Of a DNA stretch of 64,000 bases, positions 1 to 9,645 are shown one piece after another; position 1 is the stretch's first letter, and each line of letters opens with the position of its first letter. The notes under the pieces were generated by a model, which had not been told where the DNA came from, did no database searches, and saw only the letters and a list, made by a program, of their open reading frames with translations. The DNA is from CAJQQK01 sp963696075 (GTDB lineage: Bacteria > Pseudomonadota > Alphaproteobacteria > Rhizobiales > Hyphomicrobiaceae), in assembly GCA_963696075.1 (NCBI GenBank), contig CAVOJD010000026.1, positions 150,551 through 214,550 of the forward strand, read 5' to 3'. A program made the translations under genes and the position numbers.

Positions 1-23
1 GATCAAGAGGGGAAGTTGTCAAA

Positions 24-206
24 ATGGGCTTGAGTGCACCACATCTGCTGACATTTCTCATTTCATTCGTCATCGTGCTCGCGGTGGTATTCGCGAAATA
101 TTTCGGCGCATCCATTCCCGGCCTCGCCAGCGAAGCAGCCACGTTTGTCGGCCTGCTCATCGCGTATCTCGTGTTGTGGGTGGGCTGCCTCGTGCGCTGG
201 CTCTAA
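24..206 (+). CDS. Small hydrophobic membrane protein of unknown function
   Basis: A 60-residue protein with two predicted membrane segments, roughly residues 8-26 and 37-57, and almost no soluble part. The ATG lies just downstream of an AG-rich stretch (gaggggaag) that can serve as a ribosome binding site at about 8-10 nt spacing. Small proteins opening with MGLSAPHLLTF are, from memory, common and conserved in Hyphomicrobiales, which is why this short frame is taken as a real gene rather than a shadow. The function is unknown. It converges on the minus-strand oxidoreductase, whose stop lies only a few bases away. Confidence 0.6.
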   Translation: MGLSAPHLLTFLISFVIVLAVVFAKYFGASIPGLASEAATFVGLLIAYLVLWVGCLVRWL

Positions 207-211
207 CGAGC

Positions 212-1331
212 CTATGACGCCGTAAAACGCGCGTGCGAAAATGGGGCCAGCAGTTGAGGCTTTCGACCGCTCAGGCCCCATGTCGCAAGCATCTCGGTCA
301 CGGCTGGTGCAATCGCCCACCCGTGACCACACCACGCCGTCGCATAGATCGCATTGCTCGCGCCGGGCACGGTGTCGATAACGGGAATGCCGTCAACCGA
401 CACGGTTTCCAGATGATCGGCATCAGCCACCTCGATTTCAGCCCCCTCTAGCTGCGGGAACACAGCCGCAGCATCCGCCAGGTTGGCTGCAATCGATGCC
501 ACCACCGCCGTACCGCGCTCCGTTTCGGGATCCCACATACCGGGCAGACCACCTGAAACCATGATCCGGTTGCCTGCTTCCCCCTTGACCGCCAGCGTCC
601 GGCTCATATGCCCGATCAGCTGGTTGACACCCGGCCCTTCCACTGGCGCCGTGATCAACACCTGGAACGTCCGCGACCAGACGGGCAACCGAAGCCGCTC
701 ACCCAGCAATCCCTGAACACCGGCGTTGGCCAGCATGAAAAGCCCCCGGTCGACCGGGATGCGTTCCCCCGCGGCCGTCACCACCGCGACGGCACGCCCG
801 CCGGCGTACTCAATCTCGGCGACCCGCGTATCCGTGCGCACTTCCGCACCAGCCCGCCGCGCCGCCGCCGCATAGGCATCCGTCGCAGCCGTATGATCCG
901 TCACCCCATCCCTTGGGCAATAGAGTGCACCGAGTATCGCATCACTCACCCCGGGTTCCAGTTCGCGAACCTCGGACTGATTGAGAAGCCGCGTCTCGGT
1001 CCCAAACGTGTTCTGCAGCAACTGGCGCGCTTCGGCTGCCGCCACATCCTGCTCGCGCTCGATCAACTGCAAATGGCCGGTTCGCTCAAAGAACGGCGCC
1101 GCACCAAGATGCTCATGCAGCGTCGGCCACATCTCATGCGAAAGCCGGATCAACGGCAATTCGCGCACGTCCCGCCCGTTCGCCCGTGTCCCCCGCTTGC
1201 CCGGCCCCGCCGACGCGCCATTGCCGATGCCGGCGGGCCTCAAAAAGAACCACCTCCGCTCCTTGTCTCGCCAGCGCGCAGGCAACCCCAGCGCCATAGA
1301 CACCCCCGCCGATGATCACGAACTCAGCCAT
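212..1331 (-). pseudogene. FAD-dependent oxidoreductase (DAO family), frameshifted
   Basis: The amino terminus, read from ATG at 1331, has a dinucleotide-binding signature (IIGGGVYGAGVACALARQG). That frame loses sense around base 1235. The rest of the protein continues without interruption in another minus-strand frame to 212, with the typical DAO carboxyl end (YATAWCGHGWAIAP). A one-base change within 1231-1239 would restore a single protein of about 370 residues. DAO-family flavoenzymes oxidise amines or amino acids; the substrate here cannot be read. It is either a recent pseudogene or a sequence error. It lies upstream of a CitE-like gene on the same strand with a 43-base gap, so the two may be co-transcribed. 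Confidence 0.7.
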
Positions 1332-1374
1332 TCACCACCTCTTGAACCTTCATCGCCTCACCCGGTCCGAAACC

Positions 1375-2235
1375 TCAGCCCGACATCCGCTCGGCAATCG
1401 CAAGAATGCGGTTCATGTCCCTGAGAACCGGCTTCTCGATCAACTTGCCATCAATGACGACCAACCCTGTATCCGCTTCCTCGAAGGCAGCAATGATCCG
1501 CCGCGCATTCGCAATCTCATCCGCCGTCGGCGTGAACACATCATTCAGGATCGCGATCTGGCGGGGATGGATCGAGCCTTTCCCGCTGAAGCCCAGATCG
1601 CGCACCAACTCGGCTTCACGTTTCATCCCCTCCGGGTCCTCGAGATCGAGATACGGCACATCGATCACATCAAGCCCCGCGCCCGCCGCCGCGTGCACGA
1701 TCCGCGACCGCGCATAAAGCAGCGGCTCATAGGCGTTGCGGCATCTGAGTTCCGCCGCCATGTCGACGCCGCCAAAAAACAGCGCATCAATCCGCCCGCT
1801 CGCCCGCGCAATGTCATGCACCGCTTCGAGCCCCGCATTGGTCTCGATGATGATGTGCAGCCGGCACGCATGCCCCCGCTCACTCAGGAGCTCGTCGAAC
1901 CAGATCACCTCATCCGGCGACTTCACCTTCGGCAGCATCAACGCCGGCGGCGGCGTATCGGTCGCCAGGATCGCCTGCACATCAGCAAGCCCGAACGGAT
2001 CGCGCAGCGAATTGATCCGCACAATCCGCTCAACACCATCATCGGCCTGCGCCGTCTCGAACAGTTTGAGCGCATTCGCCCGCGCCTGATCCTTGTCCTT
2101 CGGCGCAATTCCGTCCTCGAGTTCGACGCACACGATATCCGCGCCTGAGGCAAGCGCCTTCGGAAACATCTCCGGTTTGAGGCCGGGTGAAAAAATGAAA
2201 CTGCGCCGCGGGCGAATACTGCTGTCGTTGATCAT
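1375..2235 (-). CDS. HpcH/HpaI aldolase / CitE-like CoA ester lyase
   Basis: About 286 residues, the usual size for CitE-like (beta-methylmalyl/malyl-CoA lyase) proteins. The amino terminus RRSFIFSPGLKPEMFPKA is followed by VELEDGIAPKDKDQARAN, whose acidic residues are typical Mg-binding and CoA-site positions. Later come LMLPKVKSPDEV and the conserved tail segment GKGSIHPRQI. The family forms or cleaves carbon-carbon bonds of acyl-CoA esters in a TIM barrel in the cytoplasm. The ATG at 2235 has a GGAGGA Shine-Dalgarno 7 nt upstream and is preferred over the TTG one codon earlier. It may form an operon with the flavoenzyme downstream. The exact substrate is not deducible. Confidence 0.85.
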   Translation of the reverse strand: MINDSSIRPRRSFIFSPGLKPEMFPKALASGADIVCVELEDGIAPKDKDQARANALKLFETAQADDGVERIVRINSLRDPFGLADVQAILATDTPPPALMLPKVKSPDEVIWFDELLSERGHACRLHIIIETNAGLEAVHDIARASGRIDALFFGGVDMAAELRCRNAYEPLLYARSRIVHAAAGAGLDVIDVPYLDLEDPEGMKREAELVRDLGFSGKGSIHPRQIAILNDVFTPTADEIANARRIIAAFEEADTGLVVIDGKLIEKPVLRDMNRILAIAERMSG

Positions 2236-2344
2236 CAAGTCGTCCTCCGTTTCGAGGCCCGATCATGTCTCGTCAGGGCCTTCAATGTCGAGTTCCAAGG
2301 GCGACGCATCCGGCCAATGATGGTCTCGAAGGCCGAGCCGAACC

Positions 2345-3211
2345 TCAGCGCGTGATGATCAGCACGCAACCGGCGAAGATGCACCCGATCGCCAGCACCA
2401 CAGGCAGCCTCACGACCTCGCGCCGGAAGAACAGCCACCCCATGATCAACGTAAACGCCGGCGTCGTCGCCACCAGCGGCGCCACCACAATGACTTCCCC
2501 AAGTGACAGGGCGGAATTGAGCCCGACCAGGCCGAGCCCATTGAGAAATCCGCATAAGCCGAACCACAGATAGCCCTTGTTGAATGACGGCAGCCGTCGC
2601 CGGCTTGCGAATTGAACCAGCGCGAGCACCACCAGCGACGTCGTCGCCGCAATCAGCGCCGCCGTCATCGGACTTGGCAACGTGCCGAGGCCAATCTTGA
2701 TCACATTGTGCGAAATGCCCCGCGTCAGCGCCGCCCCAACCGGTATCGCCACCGCCCACAATGGCCACTGTGCCCCCGCCCCTCGCGACCTCAGCGCGAT
2801 GAAGGCGATGCTGCCAACCACAATCGCCGTTCCCGTGACGATCCTGAGGTTCAGGACTTCGCCAAGTACAGCAACCGCGATCACCATCGCAAATACGGGA
2901 GATGTCGACGCGATGCCCGCCGTCAATGCCGGCCCGATCAATCGCACACCCCATGAATGGAACGTCATCGACAGCGACGGGACGATCAACCCGGCCAGCG
3001 CGAACCATAAGATCGCCTCCCCACCGAGCATCTCCGGCACCAGAAATGTTGGCGCAAGCAGCCAAAGGATAATCGCCGACGTCGCCACGTTGACCAGCGT
3101 GCCATTGCGCACGTCCATATAGTCCAGCGCGATGTGCTGGACATGATTGGACAGCGCAAAGACCACGCTGGCACCAAGCGCGATCAGAGCGGCAAGATAA
3201 AGTGGGTCCAT
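2345..3211 (-). CDS. DMT-superfamily (EamA) transporter
   Basis: 288 residues with about ten hydrophobic segments arranged as two EamA halves of roughly 140 residues, ending shortly after the last helix. The length and topology are standard for EamA drug/metabolite exporters of the inner membrane. Characteristic internal elements include ALSNHVQHIALDY near the start and PAFTLIMGWLFFRREVV before the final helix. The transported compound cannot be inferred. It lies about 110 bases upstream of the CitE-like gene on the same strand. Confidence 0.85.
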   Translation of the reverse strand: MDPLYLAALIALGASVVFALSNHVQHIALDYMDVRNGTLVNVATSAIILWLLAPTFLVPEMLGGEAILWFALAGLIVPSLSMTFHSWGVRLIGPALTAGIASTSPVFAMVIAVAVLGEVLNLRIVTGTAIVVGSIAFIALRSRGAGAQWPLWAVAIPVGAALTRGISHNVIKIGLGTLPSPMTAALIAATTSLVVLALVQFASRRRLPSFNKGYLWFGLCGFLNGLGLVGLNSALSLGEVIVVAPLVATTPAFTLIMGWLFFRREVVRLPVVLAIGCIFAGCVLIITR

Positions 3212-3627
3212 CTGCGGGAGGGTTCTCGAAGTGAGGGCGGGCCGGCTACCTTACCCGATCCGCACCGCACCGCCATCTCCAGTTGGATAGAGCGAACAAA
3301 ATAGAACCGGCCCATCGAAACCGACGCGTTGTGCGACGGAACCGGCCGCAAGGACCACCCGATTTCAATCGGCTTGCTCCAATGGCTGTCCCTTGAAGAG
3401 TGCTGACGCCAGCAGCCCGAGTGGCGCGCTGAAAACGACTGGAATGCCGTAATATCGCCGCTTGTCGAATACCCCGCGAAATCCAACACCCAAGCCACGG
3501 CGTTACGGATCGTCTAGTCCAAATTATGCTAACCACCACCGGACGCTGGTCTACCCGGCCCACCCCCATCGCCACTCCCCCGACTGAGCGCCACCGTTGC
3601 GACGCTTTTTCAAAAAGGATCGTTCCC
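3212..3627. other. Intergenic region without convincing gene
   Basis: Open frames on the minus strand here have no recognisable domain and an erratic composition, so I do not call a gene. The region separates the divergently transcribed EamA transporter and the exoD-like gene and should contain both promoters, but no clear -35/-10 pair could be assigned by eye. Confidence 0.5.
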
Positions 3628-4245
3628 GTGAGCATCCAGCAAGGCGCCGAAAAGAATGCCTCGTCTGACGAGAGCACCAACCTTGAAACACTGTTGGACG
3701 GGATACGCGACGAAATAGAGAGCGCCGATCATGTCACCTTGCAAGACGTGCTTGAGGCCGTCGGCACGCGCGCCTACGGACCTTTGTTGCTCATCCCCGG
3801 CCTGCTCGCGCTCGCCCCCACCGGCGCCATTCCCGGTATGTCGATCGTCACGGGCACAATAATCCTGATCATCTCGGCCCAGCTTCTTGTCGGCCGCACC
3901 CGGCCATGGCTGCCCCGGCGCGCACTCGACTTTTCGTTTTCGAAAGATACGTTGGTCTCCGCGATCGAACGCGGCACGCCTTATGCCCGGCGCATCGATA
4001 AATTCCTCAAACCATCCCTGAGCCGCTTCACGGAGTTTCCCGCGACACGCATCATTGCCGTGGTCACCATCGCCCTCGCCCTGACAATGTATCCCCTTGC
4101 CCTGCTGCCCTTCGCCGTTGCCATCCCGAGTATGGCGATCGTCCTCTTTGCCCTCGGCCTGACGGCGCGCGACGGCCGCTTGATCCTGGCCGGCTTCATA
4201 GTCTCAGGCCTGTCCGTGATTGCACTCACCTACGCCTTGATGTGA
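3628..4245 (+). CDS. Exopolysaccharide synthesis protein ExoD family
   Basis: The ExoD family comprises integral membrane proteins linked to exopolysaccharide production and alkaline tolerance in rhizobia. Reading from GTG at 3628 gives 205 residues, the family length. AAGGAT lies 7 nt upstream of that codon, and the residues encoded further upstream look non-coding, so the longer frame from 3526 is rejected. Seen in the protein: an acidic start, then LQDVLEAVGTRAYGPLLLIP, a hydrophobic stretch with PTGAIPGMS, and LLVGRTRPWLPRR. Two further membrane segments sit in the last third. It converges on the M42 peptidase gene. Confidence 0.85.
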   Translation: MSIQQGAEKNASSDESTNLETLLDGIRDEIESADHVTLQDVLEAVGTRAYGPLLLIPGLLALAPTGAIPGMSIVTGTIILIISAQLLVGRTRPWLPRRALDFSFSKDTLVSAIERGTPYARRIDKFLKPSLSRFTEFPATRIIAVVTIALALTMYPLALLPFAVAIPSMAIVLFALGLTARDGRLILAGFIVSGLSVIALTYALM

Positions 4246-4270
4246 AACCCACCGACCGGCCGTAAATCTC

Positions 4271-5491
4271 TCAATCGCTTTCTCTTTTGGCACTATCACC
4301 GCTGCCCTCGTCAATCGCCGCAAGCTGCTCCCGCGCGGCACCCTGTTCTGCCGGCTCCGACGGCTGGCTCGTAAAGCCGCTCAGTCCCGCGACCGCCTGC
4401 CGGTCGCGCGGGATCTCCACGTCGCTTGCACTGTAGGCCGTCAGCAACTCCGCCAGCGATCTGAGCGCGTGCAGGTGAATGCGCTCATAGCCATGGCTCG
4501 CATCCACACCGAACGTGACCAGCGCCGTGCGCACATCCGCCCCCGCCTCGATTGCAGACGCGCTGTCCGAGCGGTAGTAGCGAAACACATCCTTCTGGTA
4601 GCGAATGTCGTTGCTCTGACACAACTCGACGAGCTTGCGCGTGAGATGAAAATCAAACGGCCCCGTCTGATCCGCCATCGACACCGTCACCCCGAACTCC
4701 GATGAGTTCTGGCCCAGCGCCGATGTTCCGTTGTCAACCGCCACCATCGACGCGATATCCGGCAACAGGATCGAGGCCGCCCCGTGCCCAACCTCCTCCG
4801 CAATCGTGAACAGCCAGAACACATCCACCGGCGGGCGCTTCTTTGCTTCCGCCAAAGCCTTCAGCGCGGCCAGCATCACCGCCACACCGGCCTTGTTGTC
4901 GAGATGACGCGAGACGATGAACCCGTTCTCGAGGAACTCCGGCGCCGGATCGATCGCGACAATATCCCCGATATCAATCCCAAGCTTGCGGATCTCCTCC
5001 GGCGTCGTCCCCAGTGCGTCGACCCGCAACTCCAGATGTTCCCAGCCGATCGGTTGGCTATCGATGTCATCTCCGTACGTGTGACCCGACGCCTTGAGCG
5101 GCAGGATCGTGCCGCGATAAGTGCCCTTCTCGGAAAACAGCGTCACGCGCGCGCCTTCCGCGAACCGCGCCGACCATGTCCCGATCGGGACCAGTTCCAG
5201 CCGCCCCGTTGACTTGATGGCCTTGACCTGAGCGCCAAGCGTATCGACGTGAGAAACGATCGCCCGGGCGCCGCCCCGCGCGAGGCCCGGCAGCACACCG
5301 CGCACCGCACCCCGGCGCGTCAAGTCGTACTCGATACCGATCCGTTCCAGTTCACCACACACATACCGCGCAACGTTATCGGTGTATCCCGTCGGGCTTG
5401 GAATCTCGAGCAGCGTCTTGAGCTGTCGCGTCAGGTAATCCGTGTCGATCTCTAATCGTTGCATAGGCGCGTTCACGTTGCTTGTTTCCAT
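4271..5491 (-). CDS. M42-family peptidase of the NAGGN osmoprotectant cluster
   Basis: 406 residues of the M42 glutamyl-aminopeptidase/endoglucanase-like family. Visible metal and catalytic elements in order are VSHVDTLG, SRHLDNKAGVAV, the EEVGHGA glutamate pair, and DASHGYERIH near the carboxyl end. As the third gene after asnO and ngg it matches the established NAGGN gene order, where this peptidase type accompanies the osmolyte synthesis genes; its exact role there is not settled. The ATG at 5491 overlaps the end of ngg by 19 bases, implying translational coupling; GTG or ATG codons just downstream are alternative starts. The last 40 residues are acidic and poorly conserved. Confidence 0.88.
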   Translation of the reverse strand: METSNVNAPMQRLEIDTDYLTRQLKTLLEIPSPTGYTDNVARYVCGELERIGIEYDLTRRGAVRGVLPGLARGGARAIVSHVDTLGAQVKAIKSTGRLELVPIGTWSARFAEGARVTLFSEKGTYRGTILPLKASGHTYGDDIDSQPIGWEHLELRVDALGTTPEEIRKLGIDIGDIVAIDPAPEFLENGFIVSRHLDNKAGVAVMLAALKALAEAKKRPPVDVFWLFTIAEEVGHGAASILLPDIASMVAVDNGTSALGQNSSEFGVTVSMADQTGPFDFHLTRKLVELCQSNDIRYQKDVFRYYRSDSASAIEAGADVRTALVTFGVDASHGYERIHLHALRSLAELLTAYSASDVEIPRDRQAVAGLSGFTSQPSEPAEQGAAREQLAAIDEGSGDSAKRESD

Positions 5492-7254
5492 TGTTGCTGC
5501 CGGACGACTTTCGGGATCGTCAGAGGAAATAGAAAATCCACGAACCGTTCCGCGGTCGGTTGCGGTTCGTGGTTGGCAAGGCCCGGCCGCTCGTTGGCTT
5601 CAATGAAGACATAATCGGGTTCGCGCGGACTTTTCACCATCAGGTCGATGCCTGTCACCGGAATCTCGATCGCCTTCGCAGCCCGCACCGCTGCCTCCAC
5701 CAATTCGGCATGGGTCTCCCCTGTCACGTCATGGATCGTCCCCCCGGTATGCAGGTTCGCCGTCCGCCGCACCGCGATCTCCTCTCCCGCGGGCAAGACG
5801 TCGCCCAACCCATAGCCGGCTTCACGCAGGCAACGCTCCGTCTCCCCGTCAATTGGAATGGTGCTCTCCCCGCCGGTCGCGGCAGCCCGCCGCCGGCTCT
5901 GCGCCTTGATCAAGGCTTCGACCGTCTTCTGCCCATCCCCGACGATACGCGGCGGCCGCCGGATCGCGACCGCGACAACCTTGTAGTCGATCACGATCAG
6001 TCGCAGGTCGTCCCCCTCGAAGCAGGCTTCGAGGATCACATCAGGACAAACATCGCGCGCCGCCTCCACCGCGGCCTCGACATCCGCCACCGTCGACAGC
6101 CCGACAGCAACGCCCCGCCCCTGCTCCCCCCGGGCCGGCTTGACGACCAGAAGCTTGTGTTCTGCAAGAAACGCCTCGCGCGCAGCTCGATCATGCTGGG
6201 TCAGCTGCGCCGGAACCCGAACGTTGGCCCCCTCGGCGATGCGCCGCGTTACCCGCTTGTCATCACAAATCGACATCGCCACCGCACTCGTGAACTCACT
6301 CAGCGATTCCCGGCACGTAACAGCCCTCCCACCATAGGACAGCCGGAAGAACCCGCCTTCCGCATCGATCGGCTCCACCGAAATCCCCCGCCGGCGTGCT
6401 TCATCGACGATCAGCCGTGCATACGGATTGAAATCGGCATCGTCACTGGAAACCGCCGTATAGAGTTTCTCGTTGATGACGTTCTTGCGCTTCACCGCAA
6501 AGACCGGTGCCCGCCTGAAGCCAAGTTTTTCATAAAGCGCAATCGCCTGCTCGTTATCATGCATGACGGAGAGATCCATATACGCAGCCCCCCGCGCCGC
6601 GAAATGCTCCGCAAGCCGCCTGACGAGCGCTTCGCCAAGGCCTGAATGGGGCGCCTGCGGCGCAACCGCCAGACACCACAGCGAGGAGCCGCCCTCCGGA
6701 TCATTGAAGGCGCGTGTATGATCAACGCCCATCACCGTCCCGATGATGCGCCCGCTCTTGGCATCTTCTGCAACCAACACCGTCAGCGTCCGGTCATCGC
6801 GCCGCGTCCAGAAGAAATCCGGCGGCACCTGCACCATATCCCGCGCGGCATAGACCGCATTGACCGCCTCCGCATCGCTTCTCGTCGCCAACCGCCGAAT
6901 AAAGAAGGTCGACGCCTGGCGCTTCGATGGCCGGTAGGTCGAAAGGTCGAGGCGGAAGGTATGCGAGGGATCGAGAAACAACTCCTGCGGCGCCTGCGCC
7001 AGCGCGACATGAGGATCGAGCACGTAGAACGCGATATCGCGCCGGTCCGGCCCTTCCGACCTCAGCGTCTCCGCCAATCCATCCATCGAGCCGAAGGTGT
7101 TGGCGAACACCAACCGCCCCCATCCACAATCCACCACCGCGTCCTGGCGCACCGTTTCAAGGTCGACGCCGGTCGATGCGACGTGACTTTCCTGATGCTT
7201 GCGCTTCAGGCGATGCTGCTGGGCGCGCGACTTGCGAGAGGAGTTTGAAGCCAT
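5473..7254 (-). CDS. ngg: N-acetylglutaminylglutamine synthetase
   Basis: A two-domain enzyme of 593 residues. The first third includes a GNAT acetyltransferase fold (LWCLAVAPQAPHSGLGEALV, then MDLSVMHDNEQAIALYEKLGF). The second half is an ATP-grasp ligase (VVKPARGEQGRGVAVG, then GIDLMVKSPREPDYVFIEAN). This architecture is specific to the synthetase that acetylates glutamine and joins two glutamines to make the dipeptide precursor of NAGGN. The start at 7254 (MASNSSRKSRAQQHRLKRK) lies two bases after the asnO stop. An in-frame upstream start would intrude into asnO and is not used. The basic, lysine/arginine-rich amino terminus is typical of this family. Confidence 0.93.
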   Translation of the reverse strand: MASNSSRKSRAQQHRLKRKHQESHVASTGVDLETVRQDAVVDCGWGRLVFANTFGSMDGLAETLRSEGPDRRDIAFYVLDPHVALAQAPQELFLDPSHTFRLDLSTYRPSKRQASTFFIRRLATRSDAEAVNAVYAARDMVQVPPDFFWTRRDDRTLTVLVAEDAKSGRIIGTVMGVDHTRAFNDPEGGSSLWCLAVAPQAPHSGLGEALVRRLAEHFAARGAAYMDLSVMHDNEQAIALYEKLGFRRAPVFAVKRKNVINEKLYTAVSSDDADFNPYARLIVDEARRRGISVEPIDAEGGFFRLSYGGRAVTCRESLSEFTSAVAMSICDDKRVTRRIAEGANVRVPAQLTQHDRAAREAFLAEHKLLVVKPARGEQGRGVAVGLSTVADVEAAVEAARDVCPDVILEACFEGDDLRLIVIDYKVVAVAIRRPPRIVGDGQKTVEALIKAQSRRRAAATGGESTIPIDGETERCLREAGYGLGDVLPAGEEIAVRRTANLHTGGTIHDVTGETHAELVEAAVRAAKAIEIPVTGIDLMVKSPREPDYVFIEANERPGLANHEPQPTAERFVDFLFPLTIPKVVRQQQWKQAT

Positions 7255-7256
7255 CG

Positions 7257-9038
7257 TCAACGCCCCTCCTGTGTCTGCAGCCAGAGCTCCAGCAGTGCGA
7301 TCTGCCACAGCTCCGACCCTCTGAGCTTCGTGATGTGCGTCTCGGGCGAAGCAAACAACCGGTCGAGATAGTCCTGCCGGAACAGGCCGCGAGACCGCGC
7401 CCGTTCATTCGTCAACGCATCGCGCACCATCTCGAGATAGGGCCCCTGCAGATACTTGAGCGCCGGGACTGGGAAATAGCCTTTCGGCCGGTCAATCACA
7501 TCCGCCGGCACGACCTTTCGTGCCGCCTCCTTCAGCACCCCTTTGCCGCCATGCGCCAGCTTGTGCTCAGCCGGGATCCTGCCGGCCAACTCGACCAGTT
7601 CATGATCAAGAAACGGCACCCGCGCCTCAAGGCCCCAAGCCATCGTCATGTTGTCGACCCGCTTCACCGGATCATCCACCAGCATGACATTTGTGTCGAG
7701 GCGAAGCGCCTTGTCGACCGCAGCCGAACACCCCGGCCGCGCGAAGTGCGCTTCAACGAAGTCAATGCTCTCATCCCTGTCCGCCAGATACGCCGCCGAG
7801 AGATGTCCGGACAATTGCGCATGCGTGCGGTCGAAGAAGGCTGCCGCATAGTCGCTGACGGGATCGTTCGAATTTGAAAGCGGCGGATACCAGTGATAGC
7901 CGCCGAACACCTCGTCCGCCCCCTGCCCCGACTGCACCACCTTGATCGTCTTCGCAACCTCACGCGAGAGCAGGAAGAACCCGATATTGTCGTAGGACAC
8001 CATCGGCTCCGACATCGCCGCGATCGCCAAGGGAAGGTTTTCCAGCATCTCCGAAGACGGAATGAATATCTTGTGGTGATTGGTGCCGTAGTGCTTGGCG
8101 ATCAGATCTGAATAGATGAACTCGTCACCCTTCTCCCCGTGCGCCTCCTCGAAGCCGATCGAGTAGGTCGCAAGGTCCTTCTGCCCCTCTTCCGCCAGCA
8201 GGCCGACGATCACCGAACTGTCGACCCCGCCCGAGAGCAACACACCGACCGGAACATCCGCCACCATGCGCCGCCGCACCGCCACCCTGAGCGCCTCGAG
8301 CACCTCATCGCGCCACGCCTCGAACGGCTTCTCGACGTCCTCCGGCGTACGCGAGAAATCCGGCGTCCAGTAGGTCCTGTCCGAAACGATCGCGCCCCTC
8401 TCATCCACGATCCGGATCGTTGCCGGCGGCAGTTTCCTCACCCCCTCATAGATCGTCCGCGGCGGCGGCACCACCGCATGCCACGTCATATAATGATGCA
8501 GCGCGACCTTATCGATGTCAGTATTGATCTCACCCGAGGCAACCAGCGCCGGCAGTGAAGAGGCAAACCGCAGCGCACCCCCGACCTCGGCGAGATAAAG
8601 CGGCTTGATCCCGAAGCGGTCACGAACAAACGCCGTCCGCCCGCTGTCCCGCTCGTGGATCGCAAACGCGAACATGCCATGGAAGCGCGGGATCGCATCT
8701 TCCCCCCACGCATGCCATGCCTTCAGGATCACTTCCGTGTCGCCATGCGAGGCAAAGGTGTACCCCATCTCGCCAAGCTCGGCCCGCAGCGCCTCGTAAT
8801 TATAGATGCATCCGTTGAAGGCAATCGTCAGCCCGAGTTGAGCGTCCGTGAACGGCTGCGCGGCGGCATCACTCAGGTCGATGATCTTCAGGCGTCGATG
8901 CCCGAACGCGACCCGGCCCCTGGCAACCAGCCCCACGTCATCCGGGCCACGCGCCTCCATCACCCGCGTCATACGTTCGACGCGCGCAGCCGACGCCGCC
9001 TGCCCATCGAATCTGATCTCGCCACAGATGCCGCACAT
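7257..9038 (-). CDS. asnO: N-acetylglutaminylglutamine amidotransferase
   Basis: 593 residues related to asparagine synthetase B. MCGICGEIRF exposes the catalytic Cys2 of a class II glutamine amidotransferase domain (about residues 2-200). The PP-loop SGGVDSSVIVGL marks the synthetase domain. It amidates the acetylated dipeptide to give N-acetylglutaminylglutamine amide, a compatible solute made under hyperosmotic stress. It is the first gene of the asnO-ngg-M42 peptidase operon. The gene diverges from a MarR regulator, and a dyad in the 100-base gap is a candidate operator. Confidence 0.93.
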   Translation of the reverse strand: MCGICGEIRFDGQAASAARVERMTRVMEARGPDDVGLVARGRVAFGHRRLKIIDLSDAAAQPFTDAQLGLTIAFNGCIYNYEALRAELGEMGYTFASHGDTEVILKAWHAWGEDAIPRFHGMFAFAIHERDSGRTAFVRDRFGIKPLYLAEVGGALRFASSLPALVASGEINTDIDKVALHHYMTWHAVVPPPRTIYEGVRKLPPATIRIVDERGAIVSDRTYWTPDFSRTPEDVEKPFEAWRDEVLEALRVAVRRRMVADVPVGVLLSGGVDSSVIVGLLAEEGQKDLATYSIGFEEAHGEKGDEFIYSDLIAKHYGTNHHKIFIPSSEMLENLPLAIAAMSEPMVSYDNIGFFLLSREVAKTIKVVQSGQGADEVFGGYHWYPPLSNSNDPVSDYAAAFFDRTHAQLSGHLSAAYLADRDESIDFVEAHFARPGCSAAVDKALRLDTNVMLVDDPVKRVDNMTMAWGLEARVPFLDHELVELAGRIPAEHKLAHGGKGVLKEAARKVVPADVIDRPKGYFPVPALKYLQGPYLEMVRDALTNERARSRGLFRQDYLDRLFASPETHITKLRGSELWQIALLELWLQTQEGR

Positions 9039-9075
9039 CCACCATCTCTCACTTTGCTCTTTTCCATTGACGCCA

Positions 9076-9097
9076 AATCATTAGAACAATAACGATT
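9076..9097. promoter_or_regulatory. Candidate MarR-type operator between asnO and marR
   Basis: AATCATTA, six bases, then TAACGATT forms an inverted repeat with 7 of 8 half-site positions symmetric. It is AT-rich in a GC-rich neighbourhood and sits in the short divergent gap between the NAGGN operon and a MarR gene, where such regulators usually bind. Function is inferred from symmetry and position only. Confidence 0.45.
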
Positions 9098-9160
9098 AGG
9101 ACTCAACCGGCGCCGGACTCCTGTCCGATAGAACCGATATAGGTGAGATACGTTCCCGAG

Positions 9161-9622
9161 ATGGCTGACGACCGCGACCTCCAATCACTCCTGAAATCGA
9201 TCCGCCAGATCGCGCGCGCCGTCGACATTCATTCCCGCCGGCTCGACCGCGCCTTCGGCCTCACCCTCCCCCAGCTCATCGTCCTGCGCAGCATTCGCGA
9301 TCTCGGCGAAGTCACCAGCCGCGCCATATCGATCGCCTCCGACCTGAGCGCGCCAACCGTCGTCGGCATCCTGGATAAACTCGAAGAAAAGAAATTGATC
9401 GAGCGCTACCGCTCATCGCGGGACCGGCGCATCGTCCACACCCGCCTGACCCGGGCCGGCCATCTCCTTCTCGCCGAAGCGCCAAGTCCCCTCGGAGATC
9501 ACTTCACCGACACCTTCGCGGCCCTTAACGAGCGAGAGCGCAGCAACGTCCTGAAATCTGTCGACCGGGTCGCCAATATGTTGGCGCCATTGGTCCTCGA
9601 GCGTGAGCCCGCGGACGGCTAG
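9161..9622 (+). CDS. MarR-family transcriptional regulator
   Basis: 153 residues from ATG 9161. It has the winged-helix core of MarR: LTLPQLIVLRSI, the recognition helix region ASDLSAPTVVGILDKLEEKK, and the wing SSRDRRIVHTRLTRAG, flanked by dimerisation helices. A GTG six codons upstream (9143) is in frame but has no ribosome site. ATG 9161 has AGGTGAG 13 bases ahead. It diverges from the NAGGN operon; as far as I recall, a regulator gene also adjoins the NAGGN genes in Pseudomonas, so this protein probably controls osmolyte synthesis and itself through the intervening dyad. Confidence 0.88.
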   Translation: MADDRDLQSLLKSIRQIARAVDIHSRRLDRAFGLTLPQLIVLRSIRDLGEVTSRAISIASDLSAPTVVGILDKLEEKKLIERYRSSRDRRIVHTRLTRAGHLLLAEAPSPLGDHFTDTFAALNERERSNVLKSVDRVANMLAPLVLEREPADG

Positions 9623-9645
9623 AGCGGAGCGCGATCCTGAGCCGC

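Noticed and set aside
3246..3680. Minus-strand frame between the EamA and exoD-like genes
   Set aside because: No domain, atypical composition, and it overlaps the exoD start and ribosome site.
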